This document shows positions 7,986 through 16,271 of a DNA stretch of 64,000 bases, one piece after another (position 1 is the first letter of the stretch; each line of letters starts with the position of its first letter). Both the position numbers and the translations under genes were made by a program. The notes under the pieces were generated by a model, which did no database searches, was not told the origin of the DNA, and saw only the letters and a list, made by a program, of their open reading frames with translations. Source of the DNA: Prauserella alba (GTDB lineage Bacteria > Actinomycetota > Actinomycetes > Mycobacteriales > Pseudonocardiaceae); contig NZ_JAMTCH010000005.1 in assembly GCF_024171735.1 (NCBI RefSeq), positions 186,001 through 250,000 of the forward strand, given 5' to 3'.

Positions 7986-8564
7986 GTGGGGGACGCGACG
8001 GACCCGCCGGAGCCCGCGGGACGACCGGGCGGCATCCGCGAACCGGATCCGACACTCGGCAAGCCCGCGAAACCGTTCGCACCGGAACCGGTCGCGCAGC
8101 CGCGGCAGACCCGGTCGTCGCCGTCGGCCGCGCCGACGTCGCATGCGGCCTCCCGCTCGTCGGAGCCGCGTTCGTCCGAACCACGTGCCTCCGAGCCTCG
8201 GCAGCCGCGGATCCGCAGGCAGCGTGTCGTGCTCGCCGAGCCGAGCCGGTCTTCGACGAGCCTGCGCGCGCGGGTCGAGCTCGAGGAGCAGACCAGCTGG
8301 GGCGAACTGCTCATCAAGGACCTCGTCAAGGTGCAGCTGCGGACCGCGGTGCTGCTCGGCCTGCTGGTACTCGCGGTGCTGTGCGCCATCCCGGCCGTGT
8401 TCTACGCCGTGCCCGCCGTCACCGAGCTGCGCCTCGCCGGCATCCCGCTGCCGTGGCTGCTGCTCGCCGTGGCGCCGTTCCCGCTCATGTTCGGTGTCGG
8501 ACTGTGGTACAACCGGCTGGCCGAGCGGCGCGAGCGGGACTTCGTCAACATGATCGAGAACTGA
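7986..8564 (+). CDS. Small membrane protein of the symporter operon (MctB-like position)
   Basis: The first 100 residues are Pro/Ser/Arg-rich with repeats of SSEPR. They are followed by an amphipathic stretch and two membrane helices (about 117-140 and 150-170) and end in a short charged tail (192 residues). In Corynebacterium glutamicum a small integral membrane protein gene, mctB, precedes the monocarboxylate transporter gene mctC. This gene has the same place and topology, but I cannot show sequence homology. It lies 6 bases after the response regulator and 37 bases before the symporter gene. Confidence 0.75.
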   Translation: MGDATDPPEPAGRPGGIREPDPTLGKPAKPFAPEPVAQPRQTRSSPSAAPTSHAASRSSEPRSSEPRASEPRQPRIRRQRVVLAEPSRSSTSLRARVELEEQTSWGELLIKDLVKVQLRTAVLLGLLVLAVLCAIPAVFYAVPAVTELRLAGIPLPWLLLAVAPFPLMFGVGLWYNRLAERRERDFVNMIEN

Positions 8565-8601
8565 CGCCGAGCCGCCGGGAGACTCCGCGAGGAAGGCGTG
8601 C

Positions 8602-10383
8602 GTGCAGGTGAACCCGTGGGCCCTGGTCAGCGTGGCGCTGGTCGTGACGGTGACGTTCTACCTCGGTCACCGCACCTCGCGGTTCGCGCGCAGCACCCAC
8701 GACTTCCTCGTCGCCCGCCGCACCGTGCGGTCCCGGCGCAACGCCGCGGCCATCGCGGGCGAATACATCTCGGCGGCCTCGTTCCTCGGTGTCGCGGGGC
8801 TGGTGCTGAAGGAGGGCGCCGACGCGCTGTGGTTCCCCATCGGGTTCACGGCCGGGTTCCTCGCGCTGATGTTGCTGGTCGCGGGCCCGCTGCGCAGGTC
8901 GGGCGCGTACACGCTGCCGGACTTCATGGAGGCGCGGCTGTCCTCTCCCGCGCTGCGCACCGCGTCGACGTGGTTCGTGGTGTTCATCGGCGTGCTGTAT
9001 CTGCTGCCGCAGCTGCAGGGTGCGGGACTGGCGATGACGATGATCATGCCCGCACCGGCGTGGGCAGGATCGGTGCTGGTCACGGTGGTGATCACCTACA
9101 ACGTCATGGGCGGCGGCATGCGTGCCATCACGCTGCTGCAGGCGTTCCAGTACTGGTTCAAGCTCTTCGCGATCGCCGCGCCGACGTTCGTCCTGTGCGC
9201 GGTGTTCGTCTCCGGGGGTGCGGGCGCCCCGGGGTCGGCCGGCAGCCTCGACGAACCCGCGCCGCCGAACTTCGCCGCACGCACCGCGGTCACGGTCGAC
9301 ACCGACGTGACCCTGAGTGTCGACGCCCCGACCAGGGTGCACGTCGACAACGGCTCCGGCGGGGCGGGCTGGACCACGTGGCAAGCCGGTTCGCCGCACA
9401 CCGTCGACGCGGGCTCTGAGCTGACGTTCCCCGAGGGCTCCGCCGTGCCGACCGTCGATCAGGCGAAATCGGCCAACCTCGACTGGCTCCTGCCGAGCAC
9501 CGACCTCACCGGGCTGCTGTCGACGTACTCGTTGTTGCTGGCACTGCTGCTCGGCACGATGGGCCTGCCGCACGTGCTGTCCCGCTTCTACACCAATCCC
9601 GACGGCAAGGCCGCCCGGCGCACCACCGTGCAGGTGCTGCTGCTGCTCGGGCTGTTCTACCTGTTCCCCGTGATGCTGGGGCTGCTGTCGCGGATGTTCG
9701 TGCCGGAGCTGCTGATCACCGGCGACACCGACGCGGCGGTGATCGCACTGCCGACGGCGATGCTGTCGGGCGTGGCGGGGCAGATCCTCGCGGCGCTGCT
9801 GGCGGCCGGCGCGTTCGCCGCGTTCCTTTCGACCGCGTCCGGCCTCGTGTCCAGCATGTCCGGGGTGATCGCCACCGACCTGCTGGCGGGCAAGGTGCGT
9901 GACTACCGCGTGGCGAGTGTCGGGGTCGCGGGTGTGGCCCTGGTGCTGGCGGTGACGCTGCCGATCGACGACCTGGCGTTGAGCGTGGGCATGTCGTTCG
10001 CCCTCGGAGCGTCGACGTTCGCGCCACTGCTCGTGCTCGGCATCTGGTGGCGGCGGCTCACGTGGCTCGGCGCGATGGTCGGCATGTGCACCGGCGGCGG
10101 GCTCGTGCTGCTGGCCGTGGTGCTCAACGCGGTGTCCGCCCACACCGGTGGGTGGGCGCCGTGGCTGGTCCAACAGCCGGCGCTGGTCACCGTGCCGGTG
10201 GCGTTCGGCCTGACCGTGCTCGTCAGCACCGCCACGTCGAGTCGCGTCCCCGAGGACGTCGGCGCCGTCATGCTGCGGCTCCACGCGCCCGACCCGCTGG
10301 GCTTCATGCGGGACCGCGCCGTGCAACGGTTCGGCCGCGCCGAGGAACACACCCGCACCACCCAGGGCCGCCATCGCAAGTAG
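8602..10383 (+). CDS. Sodium:solute symporter, monocarboxylate/acetate type (ActP/MctC-like)
   Basis: SSS-family transporter of 593 residues with about 13 membrane helices. The N terminus carries the family pattern RRTVRSRRNAAAIAGEYISA, and LGTMGLPHVLSRFYTNPDGK is the signature seen in acetate/pyruvate symporters. Residues about 205-295 form a hydrophilic extracytoplasmic insertion between helices, as in actinobacterial MctC-like proteins. Substrates are probably acetate, propionate or pyruvate (family knowledge). GTG 8602 follows a GAGGAAGG at 8589-8596; GTG 8608 is an alternative. It is the last gene of the LytTR-regulator operon and is followed by a 53-bp palindrome. Confidence 0.9.
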   Translation: MQVNPWALVSVALVVTVTFYLGHRTSRFARSTHDFLVARRTVRSRRNAAAIAGEYISAASFLGVAGLVLKEGADALWFPIGFTAGFLALMLLVAGPLRRSGAYTLPDFMEARLSSPALRTASTWFVVFIGVLYLLPQLQGAGLAMTMIMPAPAWAGSVLVTVVITYNVMGGGMRAITLLQAFQYWFKLFAIAAPTFVLCAVFVSGGAGAPGSAGSLDEPAPPNFAARTAVTVDTDVTLSVDAPTRVHVDNGSGGAGWTTWQAGSPHTVDAGSELTFPEGSAVPTVDQAKSANLDWLLPSTDLTGLLSTYSLLLALLLGTMGLPHVLSRFYTNPDGKAARRTTVQVLLLLGLFYLFPVMLGLLSRMFVPELLITGDTDAAVIALPTAMLSGVAGQILAALLAAGAFAAFLSTASGLVSSMSGVIATDLLAGKVRDYRVASVGVAGVALVLAVTLPIDDLALSVGMSFALGASTFAPLLVLGIWWRRLTWLGAMVGMCTGGGLVLLAVVLNAVSAHTGGWAPWLVQQPALVTVPVAFGLTVLVSTATSSRVPEDVGAVMLRLHAPDPLGFMRDRAVQRFGRAEEHTRTTQGRHRK

Positions 10384-10389
10384 CCGGGA

Positions 10390-10442
10390 GCCCCCAGGGG
10401 CACCCTGGTCGCGTTCGACGCAACCACAGTGCCCCTGGGGGC
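10390..10442. repeat. 53-bp dispersed palindrome, copy 1
   Basis: The outer arms GCCCCCAGGGGCAC (10390-10403) and GTGCCCCTGGGGGC (10429-10442) are perfect complements. The inner part TGGTCGCG...CGCAACCA also pairs, giving one long hairpin. A near-identical element lies at 12136-12188. It follows the symporter stop codon, so it may also act as its terminator. Confidence 0.85.
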
Positions 10443-10511
10443 GGGTACCGCTCCGCGTGGGTGGGCCTCGCTCCTACGCGGGAGTGACGCGGTTCGTGCG
10501 ACGATGGGCGC

Positions 10512-10865
10512 GTGGTGAACCCAGCCGAGATCCCGACGACACGTGTGTCCGAACTGCCCGCCGAGGGTGCGATGCTGCTCGACGTCCGTGAAGCCGACGA
10601 ATGGGCCGCGGGTCACGCGCCCGGCGCCGTGCACATCCCGCTCGGTGACCTGCCGGCCAGCAGCGACAAGCTGGCCGAACTGCCCGACGACCGTCCGGTG
10701 TACGTCATCTGCCGCACCGGTGGCCGGTCGGCGCAGGCGACGGCGTGGCTCAACGCGGCAGGTCTGGTCGACGCGGTCAACGTGGCGGGCGGCATGAAGT
10801 CCTGGCAGACAGAGGGCCGCGCCCTGGAAACCGATCACGACGCGGCGGAACCCGAGGTGCTGTAG
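10512..10865 (+). CDS. Rhodanese-domain sulfurtransferase
   Basis: A single rhodanese domain of 117 residues. LLDVREADEWAAGHAPGAVHIP is the N-terminal rhodanese signature. The active-site loop CRTGGRS contains catalytic Cys67, which would carry a persulfide. A short acidic tail follows. Cytosolic; no signal peptide. GTG 10512 has a GACGAT hexamer 6 bases before it, so the mRNA may be leaderless. It ends 5 bases before the DUF4328 gene, suggesting co-transcription. The acceptor substrate is unknown. Confidence 0.93.
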   Translation: MVNPAEIPTTRVSELPAEGAMLLDVREADEWAAGHAPGAVHIPLGDLPASSDKLAELPDDRPVYVICRTGGRSAQATAWLNAAGLVDAVNVAGGMKSWQTEGRALETDHDAAEPEVL

Positions 10866-10870
10866 CCGCG

Positions 10871-11803
10871 ATGCACCCGGGCAGGTACCCGAACCGGCAG
10901 CAGGGCAGGCAGCCGGGGCCGAACGTGCGGTGGGTCGCGACCGTCCCACCGGGCGCGAGCCGCCCGCGCCCGCGCGGGCGGCGCAGGCCGTACACCGGCC
11001 CGCCGCGGTATCCGTCCCCGCCGCGCTGGGGTTTCCCCAACCTCGTGTGGCGCTCGTCGACCGCCGTGCCCGGAACCGCGTCCGGCGGTATGCAGCCCCG
11101 GCAGCGCCTGCGGTCGACCAGCAGGAACGCGGTCACCCTGCTGATCGCACTCGCCGTGCTGGCCGGGCTCGCGGCCGTCGCCGAGGGCTGGCGGTACATC
11201 CTCCTGCTGCAGAGCCGCGCATCGGCGCTGACCCCGGAGGTCGTGGGCGCGTCGGATGCGTTCGTGCTGGCGTTCGCGCTGATGACGCCGATCATGGCGT
11301 TGCTGGCCGTGGGGGCGGCGCTGTGGTGGCTGTTCGTCGCACGGTCGGTGGCCGCCGCCGATGCGGGACAGGACGTGCCCAGGCCTGCGTGGCAGGTGCT
11401 CGTCGGCGTACTCGTGCCGGGCGCGAACCTGCTGCTCGCCGGGCCGATCGTCGCCGAGCTGGAACACGCCGCGCTGCGCAGGCCCGCCGACGAGCGGCCG
11501 CGGCCGTCGCGGTTGGTGCTGGCGTGGTGGGCGACCTGGTGCGCCAACGTCGCGCTCGCCGTCGTGACCGTCGTGTGGCGGCTGCGTGACGGGGTGCAGG
11601 CCGACGCCGACGGCGTGGTGCTCAGCGCGCTGACCGACGCCTGCGCTGCGGGGCTGGCGATCGTCACCGTGGTGCTCGTCAACCGGATCACCCGACTGCT
11701 GTCCCCGGTCGACGCCGACGTGCTCGCGCTGCGGCAGGTCGTCAAGATCGCCGGCGCACCCGACCCGGACCGACGTCCCCGACCGGAGACCTCCACTCGC
11801 TGA
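10871..11803 (+). CDS. DUF4328-family membrane protein
   Basis: An 84-residue Pro/Arg-rich cytoplasmic head precedes about six hydrophobic segments (from about residue 88 to 280). The pattern LNVGWWWLFVAR-like (ALWWLFVARSV), then PAWQVLVGVLVPGANLLLAGPIVAELEHAAL, is characteristic of DUF4328 proteins of actinomycetes. Length 310 residues. Function unknown for the family. ATG 10871 is chosen because it is the first start after the rhodanese stop codon, although the frame is open further upstream. It ends 20 bases before the end of the convergent DUF5753 remnant. Confidence 0.8.
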   Translation: MHPGRYPNRQQGRQPGPNVRWVATVPPGASRPRPRGRRRPYTGPPRYPSPPRWGFPNLVWRSSTAVPGTASGGMQPRQRLRSTSRNAVTLLIALAVLAGLAAVAEGWRYILLLQSRASALTPEVVGASDAFVLAFALMTPIMALLAVGAALWWLFVARSVAAADAGQDVPRPAWQVLVGVLVPGANLLLAGPIVAELEHAALRRPADERPRPSRLVLAWWATWCANVALAVVTVVWRLRDGVQADADGVVLSALTDACAAGLAIVTVVLVNRITRLLSPVDADVLALRQVVKIAGAPDPDRRPRPETSTR

Positions 11804-11823
11804 CGGCTCCGGGAGAGCCGCTG

Positions 11824-12117
11824 TCACTCGGACGGGAGGCCGGACGCGACCCGGGTGAGGATCGCGCGTGCGGCGTCGCCTTCGGCAGCCACACCCCACA
11901 GCGTGTCGAAGTAGCGGCGGTACAGCGCCACACCTTCGGCGTCCTGGGTGGACAACTCGGTGTTGATCAGTCCGACCGTAACGGTGTCGTCTTTCATGAC
12001 GAAGTTGTGCGCGACGGCCGCTGGAAGCGGGCTGTCAAACGGGATGATGCCGAACCGCAGCGACGGCAGTCCCTGCACGGTGATCAAGCGGTCGATCTCG
12101 CTGACCGTGCGGGGCAC
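11824..12117 (-). pseudogene. C-terminal remnant of a DUF5753 (XRE-type) regulator
   Basis: The 97 codons match the last third of DUF5753, the ligand domain that follows an HTH_XRE domain in many actinomycete regulators. Seen here are LPSLRFGIIPFD, AHNFVMKDD, and the closing LYRRYFDTLWGVAAEG helix. The HTH and two thirds of DUF5753 are missing. Upstream on this strand the homology stops within about 20 bases of the second 53-bp palindrome, and the P450 gene begins beyond it. A GTG at 12117 could still give a short product, but the protein would lack DNA binding, so it is treated as a truncated gene. Confidence 0.7.
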
Positions 12118-12135
12118 GGCCCCGGCGCTGCTGCC

Positions 12136-12188
12136 GCCCCCAGGGGCACTTTGGTTGCGCTGAATGCAACCAAAGTGCCCTTGGGGGC
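12136..12188. repeat. 53-bp dispersed palindrome, copy 2
   Basis: The element has the arms GCCCCCAGGGGCACTTTGG and CCAAAGTGCCCTTGGGGGC around TTGCG-type inner pairing. It is nearly the same sequence as 10390-10442, including length. It lies between the P450 stop codon (6 bases away) and the broken end of the DUF5753 remnant, so it is also placed to terminate P450 transcription. Confidence 0.85.
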
Positions 12189-12193
12189 GGTCC

Positions 12194-13363
12194 TCACGCG
12201 GTCGTGACGGGGAAGTCGCGCAGTCCGCGGATGACGAACTCGGCCCTGCGCTGCGGCTCGCGGGCGAGTCGCAGGTCGGGCAACCGGGCCACGAGGGCCT
12301 CCAGGGCCGCGGCGATCTCGATCCGCGCGAGCGGGGCGCCGAGGCAGTAGTGGATGCCGCCGCCGAAGCCCAGGTGCGGGTTCTTCTCCCGCCTGATGTC
12401 GAGCCGGTCGGGTTCGTCGAACACCTCGGGATCCCGCGCCGCCGCCCCGAGCAGCGCGGCGATCTTCCCGCCTTCGGTGACGGTGAAGCCCGCGATCTCG
12501 ACGTCGGCGGTCGCCGTGCGCTCGAACAACTGCAGCGGCGAGTCGAACCGGATCAGCTCCTCCGTCGCAGTGGGGGCCAGCCCGGGGTCGGCGACCAGCA
12601 GGTCCCACTGGTCGCGGTCGGTGAGCAGTGCGCGCACCCCGTTGCCGATGACGTTGACGGTGGCCTCGTGCCCGGCCATCAGCAGCAGCACAGCGGTCGC
12701 GACCGCCTCGTCGCCCGTCAGCTCACTGGCCGCGAGGTGACTCAACAGGTCCTCACCCGGCGCGGCCGCCCGTTCGTCGACGAGACCGCGCAGGTGGCCG
12801 GCGAACGCCTCCGCCGCACGTTCGGCCTCGGCCCGCTTGTCGCGGGGCAGGCCGTACTCGTACATCTTGACGATCGCGTTGCTCCACTCGACCAGCTGCG
12901 GTCCCGCCTCCTCGGGGACGCCCAGCAGCTCGGCGATCACCGCGACCGGCAACGGTTGCGCCAGATGTTCCAGCAGGTCCGCCTCGCCGTCCGCCCGGAT
13001 CGCGGCCGCCAGCGTGTCGACCATCCGCGTGGCGAGCGCCTGCACCGTCGGCCGCAGCCGCTCCACGTGACCGCGCGCGAACGCCGACTGCACGAGCCTG
13101 CGCAACCGGGTGTGCGCAGGCGGTTCGTTCTCCAGCAGCGAGTTCCGGTGGAGCATGTTGAAGGAGGCGAACTGCTCCAACGGCGTGGCATCCGTCCAGA
13201 TGCGGCCCAGCGACCGGCTGCGCAGCACCGCGGAGGCGGCTTCGTGGGAGACGGCCACCGCGAGCCCGAGGCCCTCGTGGTGGTGAACGCCGCCGGAACC
13301 GCGCAGCCGGGCGAATTCGGGATACGGATCGGCGAGGAAGGCAGGGTCGGCGGGATCGAACAC
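12194..13363 (-). CDS. Cytochrome P450
   Basis: A bacterial class I P450 of 389 residues. The heme-ligand loop FGGGIHYCLGAPLAR places the cysteine at residue 340. The I-helix reads MAGHEATVN, with the oxygen-activating Thr after the acidic residue, and the K-helix ExxR is EELIR. HTRLRRLVQSAF is the C-helix signature. Substrate cannot be read from the sequence. No ferredoxin or reductase gene is adjacent, so it must use partners encoded elsewhere. GTG 13363 has TACGGT (13370-13375 on this strand) 6 bases upstream and no Shine-Dalgarno, pointing to a leaderless mRNA. Confidence 0.95.
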   Translation of the reverse strand: MFDPADPAFLADPYPEFARLRGSGGVHHHEGLGLAVAVSHEAASAVLRSRSLGRIWTDATPLEQFASFNMLHRNSLLENEPPAHTRLRRLVQSAFARGHVERLRPTVQALATRMVDTLAAAIRADGEADLLEHLAQPLPVAVIAELLGVPEEAGPQLVEWSNAIVKMYEYGLPRDKRAEAERAAEAFAGHLRGLVDERAAAPGEDLLSHLAASELTGDEAVATAVLLLMAGHEATVNVIGNGVRALLTDRDQWDLLVADPGLAPTATEELIRFDSPLQLFERTATADVEIAGFTVTEGGKIAALLGAAARDPEVFDEPDRLDIRREKNPHLGFGGGIHYCLGAPLARIEIAAALEALVARLPDLRLAREPQRRAEFVIRGLRDFPVTTA

Positions 13364-13436
13364 CCGCCGACCGTAACCGAATCGCCGGTCGAGTAGCGTT
13401 TTCCGCCAGGCGAATCACGACCGGGAGGCGAGCGCA

Positions 13437-14303
13437 GTGGGCAAAGCGGCGCGGAAGAAGGAGCGCAAGGAGAAGGTCCGCGACGTATTCGTCGGGCGGC
13501 CGTTCGAAGGCCTGGCGGCGGAGCCGGAGCTCATCGCGATGCGCGAGTTCGTGCCGTCCGCGACGGCGACGCTGCCGCTCGCCGGAGAACACAGCGACCG
13601 CACGGTGACGATCGCGTCGGTGCTGCCGATGGCCGCGGCGGCGTTCGTGCGCGGCGACGGCGAGGTGTACGTCGGACTGCAGGTGCAGACCCGTTCCGGC
13701 GACATCAGCCGTGACCTGGGCAGGGCGCTGAGCTGGGCGCTGACCGCGCAGCCGGGCCAGGTGCTCTCGGTCGCCGACACCCGCAGCCCGTCACAGCCCG
13801 GTGAGCGGTTGCAGGATCTGCTCGACCCGTCCGCCGACCTCGACGTCCAGGTGCACGAGGACTTCTCCTGGTGGTTGCCCGAGGGCGAGGAACCGACCGG
13901 CGAGGTCGCGATGTCGCTGCAGCGCGCCAACGAGGCGATCATGCCGACCGAACGTCTCGAATCGGGCGCCTACTGGGTGCTGGCCGGGGAGAAGGCACAC
14001 CTGCGGTGGGTGTGGCCCGCCGAGGAGAACCGCCTGATGCAAGCGCTTGCGCGACTGTCGGCAGCGGGCACGCTGACCCTCGGCGAGGAAACGAAGTTCG
14101 CCGGTTCGTTCCGGGCGCACGGGCTGCTGGTTCCGGTGTGGGACCTCGACCCGGAGGCACATTCCCGCGAGTGGATCGAACCCGCCAAGGCGCTGGGAAC
14201 CCGGCTGCAGGAAGCGTTCGCCTCGCTCGACGACACACCGCTGGACGCCGCTGAACGCCGCGCACGCGACGGTCTCATCGGCCGCCAGTTCACGCTGCGC
14301 TGA
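13437..14303 (+). CDS. DUF5926-family protein
   Basis: A 288-residue soluble protein. The N terminus is very basic (KAARKKERKEKVRD), followed by VGRPFEGLAAEPELIAMREFVPSA. That opening and the closing GLIGRQFTLR are typical of the actinobacterial DUF5926 family, whose role is not known. No catalytic motif or membrane segment is visible. The GTG start is preceded by GGGAGGCGAGCG, a good Shine-Dalgarno. It reads divergently from the P450 and is followed 13 bases later by the DUF952 gene, so those two are probably one transcript. Confidence 0.8.
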   Translation: MGKAARKKERKEKVRDVFVGRPFEGLAAEPELIAMREFVPSATATLPLAGEHSDRTVTIASVLPMAAAAFVRGDGEVYVGLQVQTRSGDISRDLGRALSWALTAQPGQVLSVADTRSPSQPGERLQDLLDPSADLDVQVHEDFSWWLPEGEEPTGEVAMSLQRANEAIMPTERLESGAYWVLAGEKAHLRWVWPAEENRLMQALARLSAAGTLTLGEETKFAGSFRAHGLLVPVWDLDPEAHSREWIEPAKALGTRLQEAFASLDDTPLDAAERRARDGLIGRQFTLR

Positions 14304-14316
14304 GGCCGGTGCGCTG

Positions 14317-14676
14317 ATGATCCTCCACATCTGTCCCGAGGCCGACTGGGCCGCGGTCCCGGCCGACGGCGAGTACCGGCCCGCCTCGCTCGACGACGTC
14401 GGGTTCGTGCACTGCAGCGATTTCGGCACCGTGCAGTTCCCGGCCGAGCGCGTGTTCGCGGGCCGCAGCGACCTGGTGCTCCTCGTGATCGACCCGGCCA
14501 GCCTCGACGTCCCGTTGCGCTGGGAACCCGCCGATCCGCCCGAACCGGGCGCACCGTGGTTCCCGCACGTCTACGGTCCGATACCGGCCGCGGCCGTCAC
14601 GCGGACGTGCGCGTTCCCGCCCGAGCAGGACGGGACGTTCCGGCTGCCGAAGGCGCTGCACGAATATCCAAGCTGA
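14317..14676 (+). CDS. DUF952-family protein
   Basis: A 119-residue cytosolic protein with the DUF952 layout: opening MILHICPEADW, then VGFVHCSDFGTVQ, then PLRWEPADPP and the closing HVYGPIPAAAVT with FPPEQDGTFRLP. The conserved His and Cys positions suggest a small alpha/beta fold distantly like glutathione-S-transferase-related or ADP-ribosylation folds, but no activity is established. It directly follows the DUF5926 gene. The spacer to the next gene (14677-14821) holds only short degenerate CGGACG-type repeats. Confidence 0.88.
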   Translation: MILHICPEADWAAVPADGEYRPASLDDVGFVHCSDFGTVQFPAERVFAGRSDLVLLVIDPASLDVPLRWEPADPPEPGAPWFPHVYGPIPAAAVTRTCAFPPEQDGTFRLPKALHEYPS

Positions 14677-14821
14677 CGCAGGCCGCCGCGGCAGCAACAG
14701 GCCGCCACGGCGGACGCGGGTGGTTTCGGACGCGGTGGGATCAGCGGCGGGGATCAGACGTGGTGGGTTCGGAACGGCGGATCCGGACGTGGCGGGCAGG
14801 TCGTAGCGAGGGAGGACGTTC

Positions 14822-15346
14822 GTGGCGAACGACCTCACGGATTTCGGCGACTTCGTCGAGGCCAACCTGACCGGGCTGATGCGCTACGGGCACGCGTTGA
14901 CCGGCAATCCGCACGACGCAGCCGACCTGGTGCAGACGGTTCTCGAGAAGGTCGGCTCGCGCTGGTCGCACGTGCGGCGCAAAACCGCCGATCCCGTCGC
15001 CTACGTCCGCCGGTCGATGGCAAACGCCCACATCAGCCGTTGGCGCAAGCTCAGGCGGGAGAACCTGGTCGCCGAGCTGCCCGAGACTGGCGCAGCGCCG
15101 GCCGACCCGCTCGAACACGAACCGCTGTGGCAGGCGCTGAAAGATCTGCCGCCGAGGCAACGCGCGGTCATCGTGCTGCGTTATTACGAGGGACTGTCCG
15201 AAGCGGAGATCGCCCGTTCGCTGGGCGTCTCGGCCGGAACGGTCAAGAGCCAGGCCAGCAAGGCGCTCGCCACGCTGCGCGGACGGCTCGGTGAGGACGA
15301 TCCGGAGGCAGCGGGGAGGGCGGCGGTGTATGACGGACACGGGTGA
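14822..15346 (+). CDS. SigE-family ECF RNA polymerase sigma factor
   Basis: A 174-residue sigma factor of the actinobacterial SigE-family type. Region 2 spans about residues 8-75 (LTGNPHDAADLVQTVLEKV, then DPVAYVRRSMANAHIS). Region 4 spans about 100-155 (LPPRQRAVIVLRYYEGLS, then the helix-turn-helix EIARSLGVSAGTVKSQ). It lacks any C-terminal anti-sigma domain, in contrast with the fused factor at 766. The following membrane-protein gene overlaps its end by 17 bases, the usual arrangement of a sigma factor with its regulator. GTG 14822 follows GGGAGGACGTTC. Confidence 0.93.
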   Translation: MANDLTDFGDFVEANLTGLMRYGHALTGNPHDAADLVQTVLEKVGSRWSHVRRKTADPVAYVRRSMANAHISRWRKLRRENLVAELPETGAAPADPLEHEPLWQALKDLPPRQRAVIVLRYYEGLSEAEIARSLGVSAGTVKSQASKALATLRGRLGEDDPEAAGRAAVYDGHG

Positions 15347-16205
15347 CGACCGCGACGACCCGGAGGTCCGCGAAGGGCTGCAGCGGCTGTTCGGCAGCCC
15401 GCAACTCGGTACGGGCCGGGCGCCTGATCCCGGTGCGATCGTCGCAGGAGCCGGCCGCCGCAGGCGCAGGCGTGCCACGGCCGGTGCAGGCGCGGGCGTG
15501 TTCGTGATGATCGGTGCCGTGGCCGGAGGGCTGGCACTGGCTGGGGCAGGTGGTGAGCCGGATCCCGGCGACGTCGCGGTCGCCGACGGTTCCGGCGGCA
15601 TCGTGCACTCGAGCGACGTCCCGTCGTCGGACCACGAAGGCCACCGCAGTAACCGGATACCGGCACCGCACGCCACGACCACGGCCCCGGTCAGCCGGCC
15701 GAGTTCCCCCGTCAGCGCGCCGGCGACGCCGACGTCGATGCGCCCCGGTGTGCCGCCCGCGGACCCGCCGTCGCGGACGAGCACCGACGCGGGCGAACCT
15801 GAGCCACCGCCGACGTTGGGACAGTCGGGGAAAGAGCCGCTGCACCTGTTGATGACCTACGACGAGGCGGTGTCCACCGGCGCGCTGGACCCGGGTGCAG
15901 GCCCGCCCGACCAGGGCGAATGCCGGTCGTACGAGGTGGCCGACCGGTCGATATCGCGGGTCGCGATCCGTGGCGGGCACGGCATCGTGCGGTTCCAGTC
16001 CGGCGCCGCCGAGACACCGGAGGGCATCGCCATCGGAGCCTCGCTGGCGGAGCTGAACCGCGCCTATCCGGACCTGGAACGCACCGGCGACGGCCAGCGG
16101 GTGCGGAACAATCCCGAAGCGGACTCCCGGTACGTGTTCGGCATCGAGGCCGACGAGGTCGTCACGCTACGGCTGACCGTTCCGGACCCCGACGTCAGCT
16201 GCTGA
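15330..16205 (+). CDS. Putative membrane partner (anti-sigma-like) of the SigE-family factor
   Basis: A 291-residue single-pass protein. An N-terminal cytoplasmic part of about 45 residues ends in a run of six arginines, followed by one membrane helix (about 50-75). A Pro/Ser/Thr-rich extracytoplasmic linker and a C-terminal domain follow; the latter contains CRSYEVADRSISRVAIRGG and GIAIGASLAELNRAYPDL, closing with a Cys. Overlap with the sigma gene suggests it regulates that factor. No ZAS zinc-finger motif is visible, so the anti-sigma role rests on position and topology only. ATG 15330 is chosen from the overlap. Confidence 0.7.
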   Translation: MTDTGDDRDDPEVREGLQRLFGSPQLGTGRAPDPGAIVAGAGRRRRRRATAGAGAGVFVMIGAVAGGLALAGAGGEPDPGDVAVADGSGGIVHSSDVPSSDHEGHRSNRIPAPHATTTAPVSRPSSPVSAPATPTSMRPGVPPADPPSRTSTDAGEPEPPPTLGQSGKEPLHLLMTYDEAVSTGALDPGAGPPDQGECRSYEVADRSISRVAIRGGHGIVRFQSGAAETPEGIAIGASLAELNRAYPDLERTGDGQRVRNNPEADSRYVFGIEADEVVTLRLTVPDPDVSC

Positions 16206-16271
16206 GAGCGGCCACCCCGCGGAGGGCAGGGCGGGCCGCCGCCGGGCGCGGACAGTCCGCAGGCGGTGGAA

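Noticed and set aside
8545-10374. 609-codon minus-strand frame opposite the symporter
   Set aside because: The plus strand carries a complete SSS transporter with family signatures; the opposite frame is low-complexity and His/Arg/Gln-rich.
15330-16205. ZAS-type anti-sigma factor
   Set aside because: No H-x3-C-x2-C motif is visible in the N-terminal cytoplasmic part, so it is described only as a putative membrane partner.
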